This document shows positions 53,561 through 61,724 of a stretch of 64,000 nucleotides of DNA, piece after piece. This DNA is from Actinomycetales bacterium Actino_02 (GTDB taxonomy: Bacteria; Actinomycetota; Actinomycetes; Propionibacteriales; Propionibacteriaceae), in assembly GCA_001603275.1 (NCBI GenBank), contig LUYM01000011.1:1-64000 (forward strand), given 5' to 3'. The notes beneath the pieces are model-generated. The model searched no databases. It was given only the letters and a program-made list of their open reading frames with translations, and was not told the origin of the DNA. Each line of letters begins with the position of its first letter. Position 1 is the first letter of the stretch. A program made the translations under genes and the position numbers.

Positions 53561-54192
53561 TCGCTGAGGACTCAGGCTTGCTCCGCGATGCTCTGGCCGG
53601 TCTGCTGGAAGATGCCGGGCACGAGGTGGTGGCGTCGGTCGCCAATGCTGACCGATTGTTGGCTGCGGTGGCAGAAGGTGGCGTCGATGCCTGTGTTGTC
53701 GATGTGCGGATGCCGCCGACCTTCACCGATGAGGGGCTGCGGGCGGCACTCGTGATTCGCGCGCGCTGGCCGCAGACCGGGGTGCTCGTGCTGAGCCAAT
53801 ACATCGAGGACGGGTACGCCACCAGGCTCCTCGCTGGAGGCGCAGGCAGTCTGGGCTATCTGGTCAAGGACAAGGTCACCGATGGGGACGAGTTCCTGGA
53901 CGCACTGGTTCGGGTGTCAAACGGGGGGACAGCACTGGATCCCGAGGTTGTGGCTCAGCTGGTGGGCCACGCTCGGCATCAATCGCCGCTGGATCGCCTC
54001 TCGCCTCGGGAGGGCGATGTTCTGGCTGCGATGGCGCAAGGCCTCACCAACTCCGGTATCGCCCGTTTGCTGCATGTCAGTGATGGCGCCGTCGAGAAGC
54101 ACGTGACAAGCATCTTCGCAAAGCTCGACCTCGGCGCCGAGCAGGGGCACCGCCGGGTGCAGGCCGTTCTGGCTTACTTGGAGGGCCGATGA
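53548..54192 (+). CDS. LuxR/NarL-family response regulator
   Basis: 214 residues. Receiver domain with RVVIAEDSGLLRDALAGLLE, phospho-acceptor Asp52 (VVDVRMPP) and GYLVKDKV (lysine). C-terminal helix-turn-helix: LSPREGDVLAAMAQGLTNSGIARLLHVSDGAVEKHVTSIFAKLDL. GTG at 53548 overlaps the kinase gene by 13 nt. Overlapped in turn by a membrane protein gene (4 nt), so the three form one operon. Confidence 0.9.
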   Translation: MRVVIAEDSGLLRDALAGLLEDAGHEVVASVANADRLLAAVAEGGVDACVVDVRMPPTFTDEGLRAALVIRARWPQTGVLVLSQYIEDGYATRLLAGGAGSLGYLVKDKVTDGDEFLDALVRVSNGGTALDPEVVAQLVGHARHQSPLDRLSPREGDVLAAMAQGLTNSGIARLLHVSDGAVEKHVTSIFAKLDLGAEQGHRRVQAVLAYLEGR

Positions 54193-54638
54193 CCGGGCGT
54201 CGGTCGGTCTGGTGGTTCCTGGCTGTGGTCGGGGCCGCGCTGGTCGTGTTCGCTGGCGCGCTCAGTGGGATCGCTCTTCTGCCCGTCACGGTGACCCATC
54301 ACTCGCAGGGTGCGATCCCCGATGGGATGGCGTTGCGGATCGACCTGGGGCCTGGGGTTCAGCTGCGCGTTGCGACGACTGCGACGCTCGGTGGGGCACC
54401 GCGCTATCAGTCGAGCGTTACCGCCGTCTATCCGTCCGCGGAGCCGGTTCTCTCCGGTCGGACGGTTTCGGCTCGTTGTGATCTGCCGGGCTGGCTCTCT
54501 GCGCTTGGACGAAGCTGCAGCGCCGAGCTGCTGGTCGTCGTGGACCAGGGACGTCCGGTTCGGCTCTACTCCGCCCAGGGCGCCGCCGAGGCCGACGTCG
54601 ATCCCGATGTCTTTCTCGAGGAGAGTCGCCAGGAGTAG
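54189..54638 (+). CDS. Membrane-anchored protein of the two-component operon
   Basis: 149 residues. An N-terminal helix (WWFLAVVGAALVVFAGALSGIALL) is followed by an extracellular beta-type domain with two cysteines (ARCDLPGWLSALGRSCSAEL) that may form a disulfide. No family recognised. Being co-translated with the response regulator, it may be the output or an accessory sensor of that system. Confidence 0.65.
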   Translation: MTGRRSVWWFLAVVGAALVVFAGALSGIALLPVTVTHHSQGAIPDGMALRIDLGPGVQLRVATTATLGGAPRYQSSVTAVYPSAEPVLSGRTVSARCDLPGWLSALGRSCSAELLVVVDQGRPVRLYSAQGAAEADVDPDVFLEESRQE

Positions 54639-54710
54639 GGGGTTTGCCCTACCTGTGTTGGGGGGCTGGCCCCGACGCGGGGCGTGGCCTCTGGGCACGA
54701 GGCTCCACTT

Positions 54711-56024
54711 GTGCCCCTCACCGATACGCGCTGCCGGCTTTGGACGCTTCTGATCGGCGGTGTGCTCATGGTGGCCGCGCTCAGCTTCCATATCGTCGCC
54801 ACCATCGCTCAGCCCGGCTGGCGCTGGGGGATGGCCGATCTTGAGGTCTATCGTGCGGCGGTTGCTTCGATGCTTCAGGCACAGCCCCTCTATCAGGAGG
54901 GGTTCACTCCGGCGAACCTGCCCTGGCTCTACCCTCCGTTCGCGGCCGTGCTGATGATGCCCTGGGCTGTGCTGCCGGAGGTTGCAGCCAAGACCGTGAT
55001 GACGGCGGCCAGCGTTGCAGCCTTGGTCCTGCTGATGGCGCAGAGCTGGGCCGCCACCGCGGTTCCACGGGCGTGGCGGCCCGGACTCGTCCTCACCTGC
55101 GCCGCGGTGGTGCTGGTGAGCGAACCGATGCAGCAGAACCTGATCATGGGCCAGATCAACGTCTTGCTTGCCGCCACAGTGGTGCACGACTTCCTGCGGC
55201 CTGCCGGAGACCGCCGCCGCGGTTGGCTGGTGGGGCTTGCTGCCGGCGTCAAGCTCACCCCGGCGTTGATCGTGATCTACTACGCCTTTCGCAGGGACTG
55301 GTCGGCCGTCCGCAATGCATCCTTGGCGTTCGTGGGCTCGGTGGTCATCGGCTTCGTCGTGGTGCCGGGGGAGAGCTGGACGTACTGGACGCGGGCGCTC
55401 TGGTCGTCCCGGATCGGCCCGGATCATTTGGGCAATCAGTCGCTGCTGGGCGCCCTGCTGCGCCTGGCAGCCAACACCGGCACCGGCGGAACCTGGACCT
55501 CGCTGTTCTGGTTGGTGTCGGCAGGGGGCGTTGCGGTGGCCGGCATATGGCTGGCAGTGCAGCGCCAAGCCGATCCGCTCGCCTCCTATTGCACGCTCGC
55601 CGCGGCAATCCTGCTGATCTCGCCGTTGTCCTGGACCCCGCATTGGATCTCGCTGTCGCCGGTCTTGGTGCTCGCCATGTCGCGCTGTCGCCGTCCGGCC
55701 GGTCTGATCAGTGTGCTGGCGGCCTATGGACTGTTCATGTTTGCCTGGCCAGTGGACGGAGTCTGGTCGGGGCTGATTTGGACGGTCTACTCGGCCGACT
55801 TCTGGCCCGAAGTCCCGCCAAGCCTGCGCGTTGCTGGACGGATCCTCGTCGGCAGCTCCTACACAGTTCTGGGGCTCGCGGTGCTCGCCGTCGGGTTCCG
55901 TAACGGTAGGCAAGGTCCCGCAGGTCTGAGCTGCGCCGCCGTCGGTTCGCCGAGATTGCTGGGCGAAGCGGACGGGCTCAGCTGGCGACCCCAGCAAGAT
56001 TCGAACTTGCGACACAAGGTTTAG
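54711..56024 (+). CDS. GT87-like (DUF2029) membrane glycosyltransferase
   Basis: 437 residues, about ten membrane helices. The loop MADLEVYRAAVASMLQAQPLYQEG carries the acidic residue of the mannosyltransferase-like GT-C fold; PWLYPPFAAVLMMPWAVLP, NLIMGQINVLLAATVVHDFLR and GLAAGVKLTPALIVIYYA are DUF2029 motifs. It probably uses polyprenyl-phosphate sugars. I prefer the GTG at 54711 (GAGG 9 nt upstream) over 54684. The frame has no stop before the tRNA-Arg gene on the other strand and ends inside it, so the last ~14 codons are antisense tRNA. Confidence 0.8.
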   Translation: MPLTDTRCRLWTLLIGGVLMVAALSFHIVATIAQPGWRWGMADLEVYRAAVASMLQAQPLYQEGFTPANLPWLYPPFAAVLMMPWAVLPEVAAKTVMTAASVAALVLLMAQSWAATAVPRAWRPGLVLTCAAVVLVSEPMQQNLIMGQINVLLAATVVHDFLRPAGDRRRGWLVGLAAGVKLTPALIVIYYAFRRDWSAVRNASLAFVGSVVIGFVVVPGESWTYWTRALWSSRIGPDHLGNQSLLGALLRLAANTGTGGTWTSLFWLVSAGGVAVAGIWLAVQRQADPLASYCTLAAAILLISPLSWTPHWISLSPVLVLAMSRCRRPAGLISVLAAYGLFMFAWPVDGVWSGLIWTVYSADFWPEVPPSLRVAGRILVGSSYTVLGLAVLAVGFRNGRQGPAGLSCAAVGSPRLLGEADGLSWRPQQDSNLRHKV

Positions 56025-56058
56025 GAAACCTCTGCTCTATCCCCTGAGCTATGGGGCC
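55983..56058 (-). tRNA. tRNA-Arg (anticodon CCT)
   Basis: 76 nt with an encoded CCA. Acceptor GGCCCCA pairs with TGGGGTC (one G-U), D arm GCTCAGGGGATAGAGC, anticodon stem GAGGT/ACCTT with loop TTCCTAA reading CCT, T arm GCAAGTTCGAATCTTGC; discriminator G. Decodes AGG. Confidence 0.95.
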
Positions 56059-56215
56059 AGGCCTCGCTGAGGAGGCTGAGCAAGCCTAGCGCCTCAGCCG
56101 GGTCGGTCGCCGGAGCGGTAGGGCGCCCACCGAACCTGGCCGTAAGCTGTGAGCTTGCCCTCAATGTGGCCCTCCGAGTTTTCATTTCTCCCTAGCTTCC
56201 GCTAAGGTCGGTAAC

Positions 56216-56300
56216 GAGAGTGACGCACGCGATGTTGTCTCCTGGGGGTGGGTAGACGGCTTAATGCCCTTCGAAGTGCGTCACTCTCACTTTGTTTTCT
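56216..56300 (+). ncRNA. Candidate small RNA: long hairpin with terminator-like tail
   Basis: GAGAGTGACGCAC (56216-56228) is exactly complementary to GTGCGTCACTCTC (56276-56288), enclosing 47 nt that include CCTGGGGGTGGG, and is followed by ACTTTGTTTTCT. A TAAGGT box at 56203-56208 could be its -10. It sits in the 334-bp gap 56059-56392 with no coding frame. A mobile inverted-repeat element is an alternative. Confidence 0.45.
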
Positions 56301-56303
56301 GAC

Positions 56304-56333
56304 CAGGCCCTCGGCGTTCTCGCCGGGGGCCTG
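56304..56333 (+). terminator. Hairpin between the small RNA candidate and UGPase
   Basis: CAGGCCC...CGGCG pairs with CGCCG...GGGCCTG (13 pairs, one G-U, loop TTCT). Insulates the UGPase promoter from upstream transcription. Confidence 0.55.
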
Positions 56334-56379
56334 TGGTCTTGTTCCCGCTGCCGGTGAACCCACGCATCCCCGCCTTGGC

Positions 56380-56385
56380 TAGCAT
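56380..56385 (+). promoter_or_regulatory. -10 box of the UGPase gene (leaderless)
   Basis: TAGCAT, 7 nt before the ATG at 56393. Confidence 0.6.
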
Positions 56386-56392
56386 TCTTGGC

Positions 56393-57745
56393 ATGAGCGC
56401 AGACGCCCTCCAAGAGTGCTTGGACAAGATGGTGACCGCGGGTATCAGCCAGCTGGCCATCGACAACTTCGCCCACTATTGGCGCCAATGCGCCGACGGG
56501 GTGACCGGGGTGATCCCGGAGGCCAGCATCCGCCCATTGACCGATGTGGCCAGGCTGGCCGAGATCGAACTCAGTGACACCGACGCGGCGGACGCCCTGG
56601 GCAAGACCGTCATCATCAAGCTCAATGGCGGCCTGGGTACCTCGATGGGGTTGGACCAGGCCAAGACGCTGCTGCCGGTCCGGGACGGCAAGAACTTCCT
56701 CGACCTGATCATCGAGCAGGTCCGCAGCGCCCGCCGGACCCATGGTGCCCGGCTGCCCTTGGTGTTCATGAACAGCTTCCGGACCCGGGATGACACCCTG
56801 GCTCATCTGGCCGGCTATCCGGATCTGGCGGTGGACGGCTTGCCGCTGGACTTCCTGCAGAACGCCGAGCCCAAGATCCGTACCGACGATCTGAGCCCTG
56901 TCCAGTGGGCCGAGGATCCCAGTCTTGAGTGGTGTCCGCCCGGTCACGGCGATATCTATCCGGCACTGTGGGGCAGCGGCCTGTTGGATGCGCTGATCGC
57001 AGCCGGTTTCCGCTATGCGTCCATCGCCAACGGGGACAACCTGGGTGCTGCCCCGGATGCCAAGTTGGCCGGCTGGTTCGCGGCCAGCGGTGCCCCGTAC
57101 GCCGCAGAGCTCTGTCCGCGCACGGTCAACGACCGCAAGGGTGGGCATCTGGCCGTCCGGATCGCCGACGAGCAGCTGATCCTGCGCGACACCGCCCAGA
57201 CCGCACCCGAGGAGATGGACTACTTCACCGACGAGTTCCGCCATCCCTACTTCCACACCAACAATCTGTGGGTGGAGCTGGTCGCGCTGCGCGACCTGCT
57301 CGAGCAGCGGCGCGGAGTGCTCGGGCTGCCGCTGATCCGCAACGACAAGACCGTCGATCCGGCAGATCCGACGTCGACGAAGGTCTACCAGCTGGAGAGC
57401 GCGATGGGCGCCGCCATCGAGGTTTTTCCCGGCTCGACGGCCATCGTGGTCGGCCGAGAGCGGTTCCTGCCGGTGAAGACCACCAATGAGCTGATGCTGC
57501 TCCGCTCAGACCTGTTCGAGTTGGCCGCGGACGGACGGCTGGTGGCTCAGGCGCCGATTCCGGGGATCTCGCTGGACGGTCACTACAAGCTGGTCGACGA
57601 CTTCGAGCGACTGGTGCCCGTGGTGCCCTCGCTGCGCGAAGCCACCTCGCTGGTCGTGAAGGGGGAGTGGCACTTCGACGCCCCGGCGGCCGTGGTGGGC
57701 GAGGTCGTCCTCGAAGACGCCGGAGAGCCGCGGCAGTTCCGATGA
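56393..57745 (+). CDS. UTP-glucose-1-phosphate uridylyltransferase, UGP2-type
   Basis: 450 residues of the eukaryote-like UDPGP family, much longer than bacterial GalU (about 300). Makes UDP-glucose from UTP and glucose 1-phosphate. KTVIIKLNGGLGTSMGLDQAKTLLPVR is the nucleotide-binding motif; LVFMNSFRTRDDTLAHL, EWCPPGHGDIYPALWGSGLLD, IANGDNLGAAPD and FHTNNLWVELVAL follow as in UGP2. A homologous enzyme works in the Leloir route of bifidobacteria. Leaderless start. The next gene overlaps its stop. Confidence 0.88.
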   Translation: MSADALQECLDKMVTAGISQLAIDNFAHYWRQCADGVTGVIPEASIRPLTDVARLAEIELSDTDAADALGKTVIIKLNGGLGTSMGLDQAKTLLPVRDGKNFLDLIIEQVRSARRTHGARLPLVFMNSFRTRDDTLAHLAGYPDLAVDGLPLDFLQNAEPKIRTDDLSPVQWAEDPSLEWCPPGHGDIYPALWGSGLLDALIAAGFRYASIANGDNLGAAPDAKLAGWFAASGAPYAAELCPRTVNDRKGGHLAVRIADEQLILRDTAQTAPEEMDYFTDEFRHPYFHTNNLWVELVALRDLLEQRRGVLGLPLIRNDKTVDPADPTSTKVYQLESAMGAAIEVFPGSTAIVVGRERFLPVKTTNELMLLRSDLFELAADGRLVAQAPIPGISLDGHYKLVDDFERLVPVVPSLREATSLVVKGEWHFDAPAAVVGEVVLEDAGEPRQFR

Positions 57746-58104
57746 GCTCACGCTGGCAGGCCGCAGTGGGCTTTGCCCTGGTCGGAGTCGAGCTGGCCAT
57801 GGATGAGTCGGGTCGTCCCGATCCGGAGGCGCTGGTTGAGGCCTTGAGCCAGGCCGGATGGACGGCCGATCGGATCGGTGATCACGCCCGCTCGCTGGTG
57901 GCCGCCGAGCAGGTTTGGCCGCACCCGGTTCCCGCGGCGCTGCGTTCGGGTTGTGGAGCCGCCCAATTCGCCGCGGCGTTGGGCCGAACCCGGGCGCTGC
58001 TCGGACTGACCACCCTGGAGACCAGGGCCCCGTCCACCCGGACCACCTACAACGCCGACGAGTTGCGGTTGCTGCGCGAGGTGCCGCCGCACCACGGCTC
58101 CTGA
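57742..58104 (+). CDS. Hypothetical protein co-translated with UGPase
   Basis: 120 residues, soluble. AAVGFALVGVELAMDESGRPDPEALVEALSQAGWTADRIGDHARSLV is the first half and LRLLREVPPHHGS the end. No family recognised. The ATG overlaps the UGPase stop (ATGA), so the two products are made together. Confidence 0.6.
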   Translation: MSSRWQAAVGFALVGVELAMDESGRPDPEALVEALSQAGWTADRIGDHARSLVAAEQVWPHPVPAALRSGCGAAQFAAALGRTRALLGLTTLETRAPSTRTTYNADELRLLREVPPHHGS

Positions 58105-58107
58105 GCC

Positions 58108-58731
58108 TCAGCGCAGCGCGAAGCTGACCCCTCCGAGCGAGGCCGCCGCCAGAATCGCGGATGCCTGCGTTGCGTCGACCTCGAGCAGAACCGGTCCGGC
58201 CTCGGCACCTCCGAACGGCCCGGACGCCGCCGCATCGGCCACCACGGTGATCACTCGCACATCGGCAGCCACCACCTGGTAGCCGCCGCTGCCGCCCTGC
58301 GGGCCGAGAACGTCGATCCGGATCCCGGTACTGAGCAGGGCCACCGCCTGGCTGTGCTCGAACTGAACCGGAAGCGCCAGTCGGCCTGCCCCGAGCCCGC
58401 CTTCGCCGCCGAGCAGATCGGATTCCACGATCACCCGACGGCCGGGTAGCGCGGCCTTGGTGGTCTTTCCCAGCAGCAGTGCCGGATCGGTGAGCGCACC
58501 CTCGGGCACCGCATCGGGCGGCAACTGCGCCAACCGCAGGTCGGCCGCGGCCAAGGTGGCGCCTCCGGTGATCGAGCGAGCGGCCACCACGACTTCGCGG
58601 CGATCCGTCTCCTGGGCGTTGATGGCGTTCAGGCCGGCGAGCACCGCGATCGCCGCGAAGACGGCGGCGAACCAGCGTCGATGCCAGCGAAAGGCGCGCA
58701 GCAGGGGAGTGACGACACGTGACTGCTTCAT
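58108..58731 (-). CDS. SAF-domain protein (CpaB/RcpC-like)
   Basis: 207 residues. A basic start and one membrane helix (WFAAVFAAIAVLAGLNAI) are followed by a SAF domain: VVVAARSITGGATLAAADLRLAQLPPDAVPEGALTD, then LLGKTTKAALPGRRVIVESDLL, and GRLALPVQFEHSQAVALLSTGIRIDVLG. Such proteins help assemble Flp/tad pili, but no other tad genes are near, so the assignment is to the domain only. It follows a single-gene unit. Confidence 0.78.
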   Translation of the reverse strand: MKQSRVVTPLLRAFRWHRRWFAAVFAAIAVLAGLNAINAQETDRREVVVAARSITGGATLAAADLRLAQLPPDAVPEGALTDPALLLGKTTKAALPGRRVIVESDLLGGEGGLGAGRLALPVQFEHSQAVALLSTGIRIDVLGPQGGSGGYQVVAADVRVITVVADAAASGPFGGAEAGPVLLEVDATQASAILAAASLGGVSFALR

Positions 58732-58780
58732 GCCCTCACAGTGGGCATCGGCGGACGGAGTTGTTCAGTCGTCCACAGCC

Positions 58781-59056
58781 TCAGGCTGCGGTGGTCGACC
58801 CTGTGGACGGCGTGCTGGCGGTCGCCTTGCTGTCGACGGGCTTGGGCTCGGCCGGCTTGGCGGCGTTCAGCTTGCCCTTGGAACGGTTGTCAGTGGCGTA
58901 GAAACCCGAACCCTTGAAGACGACGCCGACGGCGTTGAACACCTTGCGCAGGTTGCCGTCGCACTGGGGGCAGACCGTGAGCGGGTCGTCGGTGAACTTC
59001 TGGACGACTTCCAGTTCCTCATTGCACGAGGTGCAGCGGTACTGATACGTGGGCAT
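58781..59056 (-). CDS. FmdB-family zinc-ribbon protein
   Basis: 91 residues. PTYQYRCTSCNEELEVVQKF and LTVCPQCDGNLRKVFNAVGVVFKGSGFYATDNR form the CxxC...CxxC zinc ribbon of the FmdB type, followed by a disordered Lys/Ala/Pro/Ser/Thr tail. FmdB-type proteins are thought to be regulatory but lack a settled role. In many actinobacteria it neighbours the cyclo-ligase gene as here. Confidence 0.85.
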   Translation of the reverse strand: MPTYQYRCTSCNEELEVVQKFTDDPLTVCPQCDGNLRKVFNAVGVVFKGSGFYATDNRSKGKLNAAKPAEPKPVDSKATASTPSTGSTTAA

Positions 59057-59129
59057 GCGTTCTTCCTGGGAAGTTGCGGTTTCATTCGGATTCTACCGTC
59101 GCCGGTACCAACGCTCGAATCGGCGTCCG

Positions 59130-59729
59130 CTATTCCGCGCCGACCCGGATCGTCCGGCACTCGGTGACCAGGAGGTCCACCGGAAGATCCCAGCTCTGGG
59201 TGGGCACCTCGGCCCGCACTTCGCGGTCGAACAGCAGCAGACCGCGGACGGCGTTGGACCGGGCCTGGCCCAAAGCCCGGTCGTACCAGCCTCCGCCGGT
59301 ACCGAGCCGGCGCCCATCGGCGGTTCCGGCCATTCCGGGCAGCCAGATCCAGTCGGCCAGGCCCAGCGCGGAGCCGCCCAGCCCCGGCCCGGGCGGTTGC
59401 CGAATCCCGTGGGGGCCGGCGACCAGCTCGTCGAAGCCGGTGAACCAGGCCCAGTCCGGATCGCGCCGCAGCACTGGCACCAGGACACCGACACCGTCGG
59501 CCACCAGCTGGTGCAGCAAGTCGGTGGTATCGGGCTCTTCCGGACGGGACAGATAGCAGGCCACCACTGCGGCCCCGGCGCAGGCGTTCAGCGCCCGAGT
59601 CGTCCGCGCCTGGCTCGCGGCGGCCGTCTCGGCGTGGTCAGCCCGAGCTGCCGCCAATTCAGCACGCAGGAGATTCTTCGCCGGGTCGACACCCGCGCGC
59701 GGCTGGCCTTCCGTCCCGGGAACCTGCAT
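59130..59729 (-). CDS. 5-formyltetrahydrofolate cyclo-ligase
   Basis: 199 residues. Converts 5-formyl-THF to 5,10-methenyl-THF with ATP. The folate/ATP site region GTADGRRLGTGGGWYDRAL holds the GRRLGxGGGYYD motif (here GGGWYD), and VDLLVTECRTIR is the C-terminal strand. The start at 59729 is chosen because a longer frame runs into the neighbouring divergent gene. Divergent from glp with the promoters overlapping. Confidence 0.88.
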   Translation of the reverse strand: MQVPGTEGQPRAGVDPAKNLLRAELAAARADHAETAAASQARTTRALNACAGAAVVACYLSRPEEPDTTDLLHQLVADGVGVLVPVLRRDPDWAWFTGFDELVAGPHGIRQPPGPGLGGSALGLADWIWLPGMAGTADGRRLGTGGGWYDRALGQARSNAVRGLLLFDREVRAEVPTQSWDLPVDLLVTECRTIRVGAE

Positions 59730-59734
59730 TGACC

Positions 59735-59740
59735 TATGGT
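59735..59740 (+). promoter_or_regulatory. -10 box of the Glp gene (leaderless)
   Basis: TATGGT, 6 nt before the ATG at 59747. Confidence 0.55.
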
Positions 59741-59746
59741 AAATCC

Positions 59747-61021
59747 ATGCCTTTGTTTGCCCGCCCCAAGCGCAATCCGGAGCCGGAGGCCGCCGCCTCT
59801 GTTCACGACTCCGCCCGGATCGCCGCCGTTGCCGAGCGCTCGATCGCGGATTACCGCGACTATCTCCTCGGTGAGGTGGTGCCGCTGCGTCCATTCGGAA
59901 TCGGTCTGATGGACGCGGCTGGACTGAACTTGTGCGAGTCTCTGTCGGCCGATCTGGACCTGCCGATTCGTAGCTTTGCCACCGCCTCCGGATGGGGAGT
60001 CCGTGCGGCCAACATCGTGGGGGCCAGCCCCGATCATCCGGTGGCGCTGCCGGTGCTGGACGAGATCGGCGTCGGCGAGCTCCCCGGTGAGCCGTTGCCC
60101 CCGGGTGCTGCGGTGAAGGTTGCGGCCGGTGCGCCGATTCCGCACGGGGTGGACGCCGTGATCCGCGACGACATCGCCACCGTAGTCGGCGAGACGATCC
60201 GGGTCACCGGAGAGGCGCGGGTTCAGCAGAATCTGGTGTTGGCCGGTTCCCGGATTCTCGACGGTGATCGAATCCTCGACAACGGCACCGAGCTCAGCCC
60301 TCGGGCCCTCGGCTTGATCGCCGAAGTGGGCCACGACAAGGTGCTGGCCCGGCCCAAGCCGCGAGTGGTCGTGGTGTCGATCGGGGACAGCCTGGTTGAG
60401 CCGGGGCTGCCGCTGACCCGCATCGACCAACGCTACGACGCATCCACTGTGATGATCGCTGCCGCGGCCCGCGCCGACGGTGCGCACACCTATCCGGCCG
60501 GAATCCTGCCGACCAGCTCCGACCAGATCGCGACCAGCCTGGGCGAGCAGCTGGTCCGTGCCGACCTGGTGCTGGTGAACGCCGAGATCGGGCCGGCTGT
60601 GCGGGACGCGCTGGCCGAGCTGGGCCGCTTCGAGGTCTGCCGGGTGGACGGCTTCGGGAGTGCTTTCGCGTTCGGCCTGGCCGGAGCTGAGCAGGTGCCG
60701 ACACTGGTGCTGCCGGGCGATCCGGTGGCCGGCTTCCTCGGCTACCAGCTGTTCGCCCGGCCGCTCGTCGAGCAGCTGGCTGGACGTTCCCTGTCCGAAC
60801 CCGAGCAGGTGTCGGCGAGGCTGGCTGTCGACGTGGCGGCAGACCCGCAACGCGCCACGATCGTCCTGGCCGACTACACCGGCGAGCTGGTTCGCCCGCT
60901 GCCGGCTTCCGGTGAACAAGGTGCCATCGAGCTGGCTGCGGCCAACGCGGCGATCCTGGTGGGTCCGGCATCGGCACCGATCGCCGCACAGTCCGACGTG
61001 GATTGCTGGTTGCTGAGCTAG
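59747..61021 (+). CDS. glp: MoeA/gephyrin-like protein, probably the divisome protein Glp
   Basis: 424 residues in MoeA domain order: DYRDYLLGEVVPLRPFGIGLMDAAGLNLCESL, then domain II, the MPT-like domain (VVVVSIGDSL), and a C-terminal beta domain. Molybdate-inserting residues are missing: SAMDGYA reads TASGWGV, TGDEL reads SIGDSL, and the GGxSxGDxD region reads VNAEIGPAVRD. In Corynebacterium a gephyrin-like paralogue, Glp, binds FtsZ and the receptor GlpR. The gene for a GlpR-like protein follows one gene later, supporting this role here. Leaderless start. Confidence 0.8.
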   Translation: MPLFARPKRNPEPEAAASVHDSARIAAVAERSIADYRDYLLGEVVPLRPFGIGLMDAAGLNLCESLSADLDLPIRSFATASGWGVRAANIVGASPDHPVALPVLDEIGVGELPGEPLPPGAAVKVAAGAPIPHGVDAVIRDDIATVVGETIRVTGEARVQQNLVLAGSRILDGDRILDNGTELSPRALGLIAEVGHDKVLARPKPRVVVVSIGDSLVEPGLPLTRIDQRYDASTVMIAAAARADGAHTYPAGILPTSSDQIATSLGEQLVRADLVLVNAEIGPAVRDALAELGRFEVCRVDGFGSAFAFGLAGAEQVPTLVLPGDPVAGFLGYQLFARPLVEQLAGRSLSEPEQVSARLAVDVAADPQRATIVLADYTGELVRPLPASGEQGAIELAAANAAILVGPASAPIAAQSDVDCWLLS

Positions 61022-61024
61022 TCT
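61019..61024 (+). promoter_or_regulatory. -10 box of the RimJ-like gene (leaderless)
   Basis: TAGTCT, whose TAG is also the glp stop, 7 nt before the GTG at 61032. Confidence 0.5.
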
Positions 61025-61031
61025 GCGCTGC

Positions 61032-61664
61032 GTGGGGAGAGCCACCTGGCCGGTGCGCCTGACGCATCGGGAGATCACTTTGCGGCCACTGCGCCGGCGC
61101 GATGAGGCTGCCTGGGCGCAGATCCGAGACCGCTCACCGCAGTGGTTCCGGCCCTGGGACTCCACCCGTCCGCGGGACTCGCAGGAGCCGGCGCTGACCT
61201 TCAGCCAGCTGGTCAGTTCGTTCAGCGAACGGGCTCGGCGCGGACTGCTGCTGCCCTGGGCGATCGAGTATCAGCCGCCGGAGGCGCGCCGCCCGGTGTT
61301 CGCCGGCCAGCTCACCGTCTCCGGGATCACCTATGGGTCGGCCGGCTGGGCGCATGTGGGCTACTGGATCGATCCGCAGTGGGCCGGGCGCGGCATCGTC
61401 CCCACCGCCACGGCCATGGCGATCGACTACTGCTTCGACGTCCTCGGACTGCATCGGATCGAGATCGCCATCCGCCCGGAGAACACCAACAGCCTGGCAG
61501 TGGTTCGCAAGCTCGGGCTGCGCTACGAGGGACGCCGGGAGCGCTACATGCACGTCGACGGCGACTGGCGTGACCACGAGGTCTTCGTGGCCACCCCCGA
61601 AGAGATCCCCGGTGGTCTGCTGGCCCGCTATGAGCAGCGCCATGGCTTGTCTTCCTGGAGTTGA
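61032..61664 (+). CDS. RimJ/RimL-like GNAT acetyltransferase
   Basis: 210 residues. VGYWIDPQWAGRGIVPTATAMAIDYCFDVLGLHRIEIAIRPENTNSLAVVRKLGLRYEGRRERYMHVDGDWRDHEVF is the RimJ/RimL pattern, with GRG in the acetyl-CoA loop. Such proteins acetylate the N-terminus of ribosomal proteins. In actinobacteria this gene conservedly follows glp. GTG start at 61032 set by the -10 box. Confidence 0.85.
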   Translation: MGRATWPVRLTHREITLRPLRRRDEAAWAQIRDRSPQWFRPWDSTRPRDSQEPALTFSQLVSSFSERARRGLLLPWAIEYQPPEARRPVFAGQLTVSGITYGSAGWAHVGYWIDPQWAGRGIVPTATAMAIDYCFDVLGLHRIEIAIRPENTNSLAVVRKLGLRYEGRRERYMHVDGDWRDHEVFVATPEEIPGGLLARYEQRHGLSSWS

Positions 61665-61712
61665 TTCACCGACACTCCGCCGCTGGTGGCTGGGATCACC
61701 GAGCCGGACACA

Positions 61713-61718
61713 TACCGT
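61713..61718 (+). promoter_or_regulatory. -10 box of the GlpR-like gene (leaderless)
   Basis: TACCGT, 6 nt before the ATG at 61725. Confidence 0.6.
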
Positions 61719-61724
61719 TGCCCC

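Noticed and set aside
55917-56058. tRNA-Arg as an occupied phage attachment site
   Set aside because: No integrase and no second copy of the tRNA 3' end was seen within the window; only the missing stop of the neighbouring gene remains odd.
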